The notes below the pieces were generated by a model. That model was given only the letters and a program-made list of their open reading frames with translations, ran no database searches and was not told where the DNA came from. A stretch of 64,000 nt of DNA, taken from NCBI GenBank assembly GCA_963920705.1, contig OY987228.1:1795613-1859612 (forward strand). The letters are read 5' to 3'. Of the stretch, positions 56,993-64,000 are shown in pieces. The position numbers and the translations under genes were made by a program. Each line of letters opens with the position of its first letter. Positions within the stretch are counted from its first letter, which is position 1. This DNA is from Odiellus spinosus (taxonomy: Eukaryota > Arthropoda > Arachnida > Opiliones > Phalangiidae).

Positions 56993-57297
56993 ACTTTCTA
57001 AAATATCTGAGTTCGTGTAACGCGTGTCAACGAAACGCAGCCATTAAATACGCGAGTAAAGAAGAATTAAAAACCATCGCCGAATGTTGTATAAATATAC
57101 TGCAGGGTAACGTTTCTCTCACAGATGACGAGAAGAAACGACTGAAGAAGCATTGCAATTCCATACGTCGCGTGGCCAAGAAAAATACTCCTGCTAAACG
57201 AAGACAAATTTTAATTCAAAAAGGTGGATTTCTCCCAATATTACTTCCGATAATCAGTTCCATAGCAGGAGCTATCCTATCTAAAGTTATCAATTAA
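56959..57297 (+). CDS. pX-like basic and hydrophobic protein, second element
   Basis: I take the ATG at 56959 (MAPPKRVHEH), which gives 112 residues and overlaps the previous gene by 34 nt. A Cys-x2-Cys (SCNACQ), a helix with GNVSLTDDEKKRLKKH, a basic stretch and a C-terminal hydrophobic tail (ILLPIISSIAGAILSKV) follow. It corresponds to 12292-12759. A core or membrane-active virion role is inferred from comparison with adenovirus pX. Confidence 0.7.
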   Translation: MAPPKRVHEHLDFLKYLSSCNACQRNAAIKYASKEELKTIAECCINILQGNVSLTDDEKKRLKKHCNSIRRVAKKNTPAKRRQILIQKGGFLPILLPIISSIAGAILSKVIN

Positions 57298-57299
57298 AG

Positions 57300-57917
57300 A
57301 TGACGAAAAAAATGCTATTAATTTCCGAGGAGACGTTCCAAAGACTTAATTCGGAGAAAGACCTCAAAGTGGATAAAACTTTGGAATTGGAAAAGGTCGA
57401 TAAAATTAAAGACATTCTCGATGATCCCAATTTGAACAACACGGACAAAATTAATCGCTATAATCACGTGATCTCGAGGGTTATTAATAAAAGATCGAAG
57501 AAAAAAGTTAAAAAACCGAAAATACAAAATTGGAGTGCGGAGATTGCTTCCGGCGTGCCGTCATATATGACCTCGGAGTGTTTAGATTTATACAAGTGGT
57601 TAGAGTTATCATTGAAAATTAAATGGACTGACGCCGGGGAGTTGATTTACAAGCGTAGAGTCGTAGGATCGAACATCGTCGATCTCCTAGCTTATTCAGT
57701 ATCAAAATCCAAGAAAAAAATCGCCGTCACTGGCTCGAAAGAGTTCTACGAATTGTTGTATAAAGTGAACGCGCCAAGATCTCTAATAAAAATCCGCAAA
57801 CGTGACGTCATCCCACCCGAGAAGAGGGAATATAAAGATGAAACGGAAGATGAGTATTATTCTGACGATAGCGGACCAATGAAGGGTCGCGGTTTCTGTA
57901 ATTGGATTTCATTGTAA
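57300..57917 (+). CDS. Conserved Maverick ORF, second element
   Basis: A 205-residue protein beginning MTKKMLLISEETFQRL and containing a charged helical part to about residue 75, then a globular part with VVGSNIVDLLAYSV and GSKEFYELLYKVNAP. The N-terminus matches 12756-13229; the second half is the part that gene has lost or replaced. The C-terminus is acidic (DETEDEYYSDDSG). It begins two bases after the previous stop. Found repeatedly beside the ATPase and pX-like genes, but of unknown function. Confidence 0.72.
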   Translation: MTKKMLLISEETFQRLNSEKDLKVDKTLELEKVDKIKDILDDPNLNNTDKINRYNHVISRVINKRSKKKVKKPKIQNWSAEIASGVPSYMTSECLDLYKWLELSLKIKWTDAGELIYKRRVVGSNIVDLLAYSVSKSKKKIAVTGSKEFYELLYKVNAPRSLIKIRKRDVIPPEKREYKDETEDEYYSDDSGPMKGRGFCNWISL

Positions 57918-57981
57918 TATTTATACCAATAAAATACACTCGAATATATCTTCTCGATTCATTTATTAATTAGGCTTTGAC

Positions 57982-58170
57982 ATGGAGAGTGGTAATGTCG
58001 AGGTTGTCTCTGTAGGACTTTTAGCGTCTCTATTCGAGTCATTTATAAATTCTCCCAAGTTATTAACTGCAGTTTTAATTGTATTTATAATAATAATTAT
58101 AGAAGTTAGCGATTTTGTATTCTGGCATTATAGTACTTCGAACAACTGTTCATTCAATGGAAGAACTTAA
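57982..58170 (+). CDS. Small single-pass membrane protein
   Basis: A 62-residue frame with one strong hydrophobic segment (LTAVLIVFIIIIIEV, residues 29-43). An AATAAA lies just before it at about 57929, so it may start a new transcription unit. It overlaps the integrase start by 14 nt. No family is recognised. Confidence 0.45.
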   Translation: MESGNVEVVSVGLLASLFESFINSPKLLTAVLIVFIIIIIEVSDFVFWHYSTSNNCSFNGRT

Positions 58171-59189
58171 AAAAATATATAATAAGGTTTCGGATCCGGG
58201 CTCTTACGGTAGTGTTGACGGCTTATACCGAGCGGCTAAAGACCGAGGATTAAAGGTTACTGTCAGAGAAATAAGCGATTTCTTGAAAACCCAAGATACT
58301 TATACGCTTCACAGGAGTGCGAGGAAACACTTCACTAGAAATAAAACTATAGTCTACGGAATCGACGAACAGTGGCAAATCGACTTGGCTGATTTGAAAA
58401 GCATTACCAGATATAATAATGGTTTCCGTTATCTATTATGCTGTATCGACGTCTTCAGTAAGTTTGCCTTCGTGGTTGCGATCAAGGACAAGAAAGGAAA
58501 GACTATTCTCTGAGCGTTAAACGGCATTTTAGATTCCGGTCGTTCGCCGAAACGAATCCAATCGGATCACGGTAATGAGTTTGTATGCAAGGAAGTACAA
58601 AACGAGTTGAAACGTAGAGGGATAAAGTTTTTCGCCCCTGAATCGGAACTGAAAGCGACGATAGTGGAGAGATTTAATCGGACTTTGAAGACTCGAATGT
58701 ACCGTTATTTTACGGAAAATAATACCTTCAAATATATCACTGTTCTAAAAGAGATGGTGAAAGCTTATAATCATAGTTATCATCGATCTATAAAGTGTAA
58801 ACCCGTCGATGTCACGCCAGCTACATCTAAACGTGTTTGGGAAAATCTATATGGTGACGTCGATTTCTCGACTCCGCTTTCTTTCCCCTTTGATGTTGGT
58901 GACGTAGTTCGTATAAGTAAACACAAGAATCTCTTCGATAAGGGATACATACCCACATAGTCGGAAGAACTTTTCAAAATTTCCGAGAGATTAGCTCGTA
59001 GTCCTCCTGTATATAAGATACGCGACTTGAAAGAAGAGCTCATTACCGGGATTTTTTACCGAGAGCAACTACAGAAAATTGGCAAGGACCTGAGTAACAG
59101 CGCTTTTAAAATCGAAAAAGTGTTGAAAAAACGATGCAAGGCTGACGGAAGTATCGAGAGATTCGTCCGCTGGAAAGGATACCCGCCAT
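58157..59189 (+). pseudogene. Chromodomain integrase of the second element, broken copy
   Basis: The ATG at 58157 (MEELKKIYN) opens a retroviral-type (rve) integrase: first catalytic Asp in WQIDLADL, second in SDHGNEF, Glu in a KATIVERFNRT block, then a C-terminal chromodomain. A Gly codon is TGA at 58511-58513 and a Trp codon is TAG near 58959; both are intact in the inverted copy at 63183-64000. The last 14 codons are replaced by polymerase sequence at about 59190. These enzymes insert Maverick DNA into the host chromosome. Confidence 0.92.
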
Positions 59190-59605
59190 CATATAGCGAC
59201 GCCTACGACTTCTCAGGGTATCCGAAAGATCACCCACTTTACAGTGAAACCAACAAGAAAGTTCTCAGCAAATTTAAAGACGAATTAGATGGGACTCCAG
59301 TTCAGGAATTTTGCAGACTTCGTCCCAAAATGTATTCTATGATATCGGCCAAGGGTGAGAAGAAGACCGCAAAGGGCATTTGCCGCCGCGTCGTTAAAAA
59401 AAACGTTCGCCATGCTCAGTATCGCGAATGTCTTCTTAAACGAAAGCTTACGGTCGAGTCTATGAAGCGCATCGTTAGCAAGAAGCACGAACTTTTCACG
59501 GTAAAACAAACCAAACTTTGTCTCAATCCATGTGACGACAAGCGATACATTCTAGACGGTGTTTCAACTCTCGCACATGGACATTTTAAAATTCCAAAGG
59601 AATAG
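59190..59605 (+). pseudogene. PolB C-terminal fragment fused to integrase
   Basis: From about 59190 the frame changes identity to the C-terminus of a Maverick PolB: SGYPKDHPLY, KFKDELDG, RLRPKMYS, CDDKRYILDGVSTLAHGH. It lacks all catalytic motifs. The sequence differs clearly from the C-terminus of the polymerase at 14382-18203, so it comes from another lineage. It is in frame with the integrase chromodomain from 59027 onward. In the parent element it would have been convergent with the protease gene, as it still is here. Confidence 0.8.
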
Positions 59606-59986
59606 TTTTTATAAAAATAACTTGTATTTTTTTTATTTATTTATTTATTTATATATTTATTTATTTTTTTTTTTTTCATTCAACTGTTATTTTTTTTCTT
59701 TAACTGAATATATATTCAATAATAAATATATAGTGCAAAATCAAACTTGGAAATTATTTATACTTAAGCTTATTATTCATAAGCCTAAACCAGAGGTCAG
59801 GGTGGAGGGGCTGCCCCGCGCCTACCGCGCCGCGACGCGTTTCAAAATTAACCGCGCGCGTTTGAAATTTGAATCGCGCGCGCGCCCGCGACTTCCGCGC
59901 ACTGCCGCCCTCCCGTCAATTATATGTGTGAAACTTAAATTATGTTAGGTTAGGTTAGGTTAGATAAAAAAACACAAGTATTTTTC
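59606..59986. other. Low-complexity, GC-rich and TTAGG segment
   Basis: T-rich DNA (59630-59700) gives way to a CpG-rich island with cgcgcgcgcg runs (about 59806-59915) and then ttaggttaggttaggttag (59945-59963), nearly four units of the arthropod telomere repeat. No ORF is supported. It may be a small inserted repeat between convergent genes. Confidence 0.6.
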
Positions 59987-60451
59987 TTAAAAAAAGTTTA
60001 TTGAAAATCTCTTATACATAAATTCAGAAATCATTTTATCATTAACATTTTTATCTTTTTTAAATCTTGCACATATATTAAACAATTTAACACCTCTGCA
60101 TCTATACAATGCAAAATAAACACAATATCCGCCACAAGTCATACTAAAGTTCCCTTGTAATTGTTTGGAATTAAATGTAACAGTTATACTGTTTCTTTCC
60201 ACAAAATCGTTAAATTTAAACATGTCGGGAGGGTTACCGAAACTGTCAAAGAACTCTGTATTCTTATTACTAGAAAAATAGATAGCCGTCCAATGTTCGC
60301 CATCGGTATGTGATAATCCCGTATTTACAATATAGAGTGAAGGAAAGGTTTTAACAGTTTTGGGTAAATTATCGGCTGCGAAAATACCTCGAAACAGACC
60401 TTTAGTGAACGAATCTTTTTCCATTATTTTAGCTAACTGCTGAGAGTCCAT
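59987..60451 (-). CDS. Adenain-like cysteine protease
   Basis: A 154-residue protein with the adenovirus protease arrangement: His53 in GEHWTAIYF, Asp69 in FFDSFG, Gln99 in QLQG and Cys106 in MTCGGYC, with the Gln-Cys spacing of seven expected for the family. This enzyme matures capsid and core proteins in adenoviruses, and is part of the Maverick/adintovirus core set. The stop overlaps an AATAAA. It begins three bases after the capsid gene stop. Confidence 0.92.
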   Translation of the reverse strand: MDSQQLAKIMEKDSFTKGLFRGIFAADNLPKTVKTFPSLYIVNTGLSHTDGEHWTAIYFSSNKNTEFFDSFGNPPDMFKFNDFVERNSITVTFNSKQLQGNFSMTCGGYCVYFALYRCRGVKLFNICARFKKDKNVNDKMISEFMYKRFSINFF

Positions 60452-60454
60452 TTT

Positions 60455-61801
60455 CTAATTGGTATAATCGTAAATAACGTTCCTGTTTTTGTCAATTTCA
60501 ATTAAATTTTGAAATTCGGCGTAGTATAATACGCTAACAGTCTTCGGCAAATCCCTGGCGAACTTTAATTCTAATCGCAAATTACCATTCTTTATCAACT
60601 GAAATTGCGAAGCTGAACAACTGAGGTCAGCACTCAAATCAAATACGAAAATACAGTTCCCACCAGGAAACTCTTCGCGTGAGATAAAGTTCCCTTCGTC
60701 TATGAGCCATTGGGATGTTTGAGTGAAAAGATTAGTGTACGATCTCATGTACTGATGTCCCTCGAAATTAGGGGTTAAAGGCTTGTGAGGAACGCTAGTT
60801 CCGTCGAGGTAGAGAGCGATATGATTTAGATCAAAGTGTTGGAAATTAAAGGGTGACTGGGCATAATCACCTAGATACGCGTTCTGTTCTACCAGAGCGA
60901 AAAGGACACGTTTGGGTAACTGTCCCATAAAGAGATTATCTCTAACGCAAATTTTAGTTCCGCTATTTATGGAAAAAGAGTTACACTCCGTTCGAGTTAT
61001 TGGATATTTCATGGTAGCTAGTTCGAGACATTTGGCGTGGGCAATTGTAATCTCGGGAGTTAATTTTACTTTTCTGATATACAGGGAAGCGAGTTCGTAT
61101 TGTACCTTCCATCTAACGCCACCCGCTAAGGTTTGAATACAAAATTCGTTGGAGCTTTTAATAAATTTAAATTTCAAGTCAATCATGTTCGGAATAAAAC
61201 GAGACTGTTGACACAAATCCGTGTGAACCGCGCCAATCATATCAATGGTCCCTTGTTTAGCGAAACTTGCTCTTTTCTTGAAACCTTCATTGTCCGACGG
61301 GGTGTTGAATTTTCCGGCAGTATCCTTGTAGTACATGGCAGCCGTTAGAAAACTCGTTTTCGCAGGTCCACCAAAAGTCACGGTAGTTTGAAACATGGCC
61401 TTGTAGGCATAGTTCTGCGGCGATGGTGTTACCGATCTATCGCCCAAGGAAACGTGTACCTCGCTAAAAAGGCTCGAATGAAACAGATTCACGGGCGCTA
61501 CCACATCCGCCGGTGTGGTGATTACCCCAGCCGCATCGATTACTGCCGCCGCTGGAATTGTTCTCCCGTCCGCTGGGTCGACGAGTCTAACTTGAAGATG
61601 TAACAAAGTTTTGGACAAATCAATGTACGTATCGGAGTTTCCGGCCACGGCGAAGGTTAGAAATGAATTTTCGTTAATGTTCGAGATGGGACTATACTCA
61701 ACCCATTCTCCACTCACAATACTAGCGTTTGTGAGCGGAACGTTGAAAAGTTCGACTTCGGAACTAACCGAACCTTGGGAATCGGGATGGATATGAGCCA
61801 T
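60455..61801 (-). CDS. Major capsid protein (double jelly-roll type)
   Basis: A 448-residue protein beginning MAHIHPDSQGSVSSEVELF, with YIDLSKTLLHLQVRL, LFHSSLFSEVHVSLGDR, CVRDNLFMGQLPKRV and FDLNHIALYLDG. It belongs to the family annotated in nematodes as F54H12.2-like and identified as the Polinton major capsid protein with two jelly-roll domains. No break is seen. The ATG shares its A with the stop of the upstream gene (TAATG), so the two are translationally close-coupled. Confidence 0.9.
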   Translation of the reverse strand: MAHIHPDSQGSVSSEVELFNVPLTNASIVSGEWVEYSPISNINENSFLTFAVAGNSDTYIDLSKTLLHLQVRLVDPADGRTIPAAAVIDAAGVITTPADVVAPVNLFHSSLFSEVHVSLGDRSVTPSPQNYAYKAMFQTTVTFGGPAKTSFLTAAMYYKDTAGKFNTPSDNEGFKKRASFAKQGTIDMIGAVHTDLCQQSRFIPNMIDLKFKFIKSSNEFCIQTLAGGVRWKVQYELASLYIRKVKLTPEITIAHAKCLELATMKYPITRTECNSFSINSGTKICVRDNLFMGQLPKRVLFALVEQNAYLGDYAQSPFNFQHFDLNHIALYLDGTSVPHKPLTPNFEGHQYMRSYTNLFTQTSQWLIDEGNFISREEFPGGNCIFVFDLSADLSCSASQFQLIKNGNLRLELKFARDLPKTVSVLYYAEFQNLIEIDKNRNVIYDYTN

Positions 61802-62286
61802 TATATTGTAGAAAATATATCGGAGGGTTTTAAGAACGGTCTTCTCTTCTTCCTGTTCGTCGTTGAACTGACTAGCCTTCGACGCTTACACTTTCTTTTA
61901 TGCCCATTTCCAGTCATTCTAGCGATTTCGTCCGCGGCACTGATTACGACATCTCTCGCAGCGTCTTTACCTCGAGATTTAGCCGCGGATTTTACGGGAA
62001 TTCCACTAGCTACGTCAGTAACGATTTTAGATCCAGTATTTAACAGTTTTTTCCCAAGATACATGGCTCCCTTCTTCAAAAGTGGTACGGCTCGACGGAA
62101 GGACGAGGCGATAAAGTTTCCTAGACCGTATCCTTGTTGAACAGGAAGACCATGGTATAAGGGTATCGAACCCTTTCCTATTTGACTTTGGAAATATTTT
62201 GCGTAGTCAACCTTAATCCTGTGTCCAATTTGATTTAAAAAGTGACGATCGTAGTCCGACTGAGTGGAGGACAGTTTTTGCTTCAT
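61801..62286 (-). CDS. Basic core/minor virion protein
   Basis: A 161-residue protein with a GYGLGNFIASSFRRAVPLL block, a GKKLLNTGSKIVTDVASG block and a strongly basic tail (KRKCKRRR, NRKKRRP). This small basic protein is regularly found between the penton-like and capsid genes of Mavericks. A DNA-condensing or inner-capsid role is likely from composition; comparisons with adenovirus core proteins are by analogy. Confidence 0.75.
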   Translation of the reverse strand: MKQKLSSTQSDYDRHFLNQIGHRIKVDYAKYFQSQIGKGSIPLYHGLPVQQGYGLGNFIASSFRRAVPLLKKGAMYLGKKLLNTGSKIVTDVASGIPVKSAAKSRGKDAARDVVISAADEIARMTGNGHKRKCKRRRLVSSTTNRKKRRPFLKPSDIFSTI

Positions 62287-62346
62287 AATGCGTCTCGTTT
62301 AACTATCTCGATAAGAATGGCGAGCGCGTCCATACTGCCGGCTTAT

Positions 62347-63186
62347 TTATAAGGGCGACCACATTCTTCGAGGTCTAAAATGTAGAGTCGCGTGAACTTT
62401 ACCTCTTTCGAACTTGACGGGTACTCCCATTTCACTCATAACGTTAATTTCGATAGATTGAAAGGAATTGCAGGAAACTGGGAGGTAATGAGGACGAGAA
62501 AATTCTCTGTCTATCGTATCCCCGTCATTCCCTTGAACGCTCGTTATTCGTAGAAGCGGAACATGAACGTCACCTACAGCCCTACTTTCAACGATATCGG
62601 AATATATGAAGAGTGAATGAAGACCAGCGTTTAAATTAACCGGGTAACTGGCTATTCTCGCGTGGACGATCGTCGTAGTTTTTGTATGGTCTTTCGTAAA
62701 TCCCAACATGACCGCCAACTCTCCCGGTATAGTTAACGAGTGATCCGGTTTTACGGAAACTTCAACACGTCTTAATCGCGCGATATAACTAAACGTGTAT
62801 TTAACATTCGTCGTCGTCTCCGACTCAAACATATCACCTTCGACTGGCGTCTCCTTTTTCAGTATAGTCACGTTCGAGATATCATCTTCGTCGTAATTGA
62901 GTTGCTCCAATAGGTCTTCTATATTTCCGTAGTAGCCCGCGGGGAGTTCTACCGCTCTAGAATGACTCGTGCTATTTCTATTTTCTCCGTGGTTAGTTAA
63001 CGATATCCAGCACGACGATCTCATATTGCTCCATGTGTGGGGATAACTGAATTCCACCAAAGCAACTTCGTACGGACCTTGTAATTTAACCGATTCCGGT
63101 AAATGTGTTCGAAATTTACTGATTGTATTCCCTGGGAAGTAACTCATAGAACTGTCTGACGGTAGGGTTATGTAGAACGTCATCAT
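62347..63186 (-). CDS. Penton-like minor capsid protein
   Basis: A 279-residue protein starting MMTFYITLPSDSSMSYFPG, then ISKFRTHLPESVKL, YEVALVEFSYPHTW and a C-terminal IEINVMSEMGVPVKFERG. These blocks define the Polinton minor capsid (single jelly-roll, penton-like) family that fills the capsid vertices. Its ATG overlaps the integrase stop as ATGATG. No defect is visible. Confidence 0.9.
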   Translation of the reverse strand: MMTFYITLPSDSSMSYFPGNTISKFRTHLPESVKLQGPYEVALVEFSYPHTWSNMRSSCWISLTNHGENRNSTSHSRAVELPAGYYGNIEDLLEQLNYDEDDISNVTILKKETPVEGDMFESETTTNVKYTFSYIARLRRVEVSVKPDHSLTIPGELAVMLGFTKDHTKTTTIVHARIASYPVNLNAGLHSLFIYSDIVESRAVGDVHVPLLRITSVQGNDGDTIDREFSRPHYLPVSCNSFQSIEINVMSEMGVPVKFERGKVHATLHFRPRRMWSPL

Positions 63187-64000
63187 GCAAGGTCAATTTC
63201 CTGCACCCAACTGTCGAATGATGGCGGGTATCCTTTCCAGCGGACGAATCTCTCGATACTTCCGTCAGCCTTGCGTCGTTTTTTCAACACTTTTTCGATT
63301 TTAAAAGCGCTGTTACTCAGGTCCTTGCCAATTTTCTGTAGTTGCTCTCGGTAAAAAATCCCGGTAATGAGCTCTTCTTTCAAGTCGCGTATCTTATATA
63401 CAGGAGGACTACGAGCTAATCTCTCGGAAATTTTGAAAAGTTCTTCCGACCATGTGGGTATGTATCCCTTATCGAAGAGATTCTTGTGTTTACTTATACG
63501 AACTACGTCACCAACATCAAAGGGGAAAGAAAGCGGAATCGAGAAATCGACGTCACCATATAGATTTTCCCAAACACGTTTAGATGTAGCTGGCGTGACA
63601 TCGACGGGTTTACACTTTATAGATCGATGATAACTATGATTATAAGCTTTCACCATCTCTTTTAGAACATTCATATATTTGAAGGTATTATTTTCCGTAA
63701 AATAACGGTACATTCGAGTCTTCAAAGTCCGATTAAATCTCTCCACTATCGTCGCTTTCAGTTCCGATTCAGGGGCGAAAAACTTTATCCCTCTACGTTT
63801 CAACTCGTTTTGTACTTCCTTGCATACAAACTCATTGCCGTGATCCGATTGGATTCGTTTCGGCGAACGACCGGAATCTAAAATGCCGTTTAACGCTCCG
63901 AGAATAGTCTTTCCTTTCTTGTCCTTGATCGCAACCACGAAGGCAAACTTACTGAAGACGTCGATACAGCATAATAGATAACGGAAACCATTATTATATC
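63183..64000 (-). CDS. Chromodomain integrase of the second element, open copy, partial
   Basis: Open from the window edge to its TGA at 63183-63185, with SDHGNEF, KATIVERFNRT and a C-terminal chromodomain (VLKKRRKADGS, RWKGYPPSFDSW). The first catalytic Asp lies beyond the window. From 63220 to 64000 it is an inverted, nearly identical copy of 58409-59189 without its two stop codons. It is the first gene of the chain integrase, penton-like, basic protein, capsid, protease. Confidence 0.92.
   Translation of the reverse strand, partial: YNNGFRYLLCCIDVFSKFAFVVAIKDKKGKTILGALNGILDSGRSPKRIQSDHGNEFVCKEVQNELKRRGIKFFAPESELKATIVERFNRTLKTRMYRYFTENNTFKYMNVLKEMVKAYNHSYHRSIKCKPVDVTPATSKRVWENLYGDVDFSIPLSFPFDVGDVVRISKHKNLFDKGYIPTWSEELFKISERLARSPPVYKIRDLKEELITGIFYREQLQKIGKDLSNSAFKIEKVLKKRRKADGSIERFVRWKGYPPSFDSWVQEIDLA

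Noticed and set aside
59945..59963. Chromosome end
   Set aside because: Fewer than four TTAGG units, with viral genes continuing on both sides.

Overview
The window is animal nuclear DNA, AT-rich, with short GT-AG introns, TATA-box promoters, a Copia fragment, satellite DNA and two virus-like Maverick/Polinton (adintovirus-like) elements. A short TTAGG run (59945-59963) and 'tatacagggtg' repeat signatures make an arthropod the likeliest host; this is inference, not proof.

Region 1, 201-29693: a giant imperfect palindrome. Left arm 201-10762 mirrors right arm 19004-29693, and inner arms 10763-12205 mirror 13222-14665 around a unique loop, 12206-13221. The left half lacks about 4.3 kb present on the right, joined at a CCCA microhomology. 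Read from the ends inward, each arm carries a spliced C3orf38-like host gene, a 46-bp perfect hairpin, a truncated Copia pol fragment, a CRE/GC-box/iteron array, a small membrane protein, an unknown ORF, a cysteine-rich exon, a 246-bp tandem duplication, and two interlocked antisense spliced genes. The core carries a small early-type gene, a 1273-aa family B DNA polymerase, a BIR (IAP-like) protein, a small PP1-docking protein resembling the PPP1R15/GADD34 core, a packaging ATPase, a basic hydrophobic pX-like protein and a Pro/Ser/Thr-rich protein. The right half is open; the left-half copies of the core genes are broken.

Region 2, 29694-49569: a chain of inverted C3orf38-like copies. A 1.47-kb spacer between inverted A-repeats occurs in opposite orientations in two units (30179-31646 and 45269-46739). 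One C3orf38-like copy is split by about 8.7 kb of inserted DNA: a foldback element with 0.4-kb inverted repeats, about 6.1 kb of 100-bp satellite with a 1.5-kb higher-order period, and a second foldback.

Region 3, 47.1-55266: a third, direct copy of the outer arm, ending abruptly at 55266, followed by a tRNA-like/SINE-like fragment.

Region 4, 55.8-64 kb: a second, different Maverick-like element. On + lie ATPase, C/H/C-motif ORF, pX-like protein, a conserved ORF, a small membrane ORF and a broken integrase fused in frame to a polymerase C-terminal fragment. On - lie integrase, penton-like minor capsid, basic protein, major capsid protein and adenain-like protease. The two integrase copies are inverted, so this element too looks palindromic.

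Together the two elements encode a replication set (PolB), an integration set (chromodomain integrase), a virion set (two capsid proteins, protease, ATPase, core-like proteins) and host-response modulators (BIR, PP1-docking protein). Adjacent genes are repeatedly joined by touching or overlapping stop and start codons, which suggests coupled translation.
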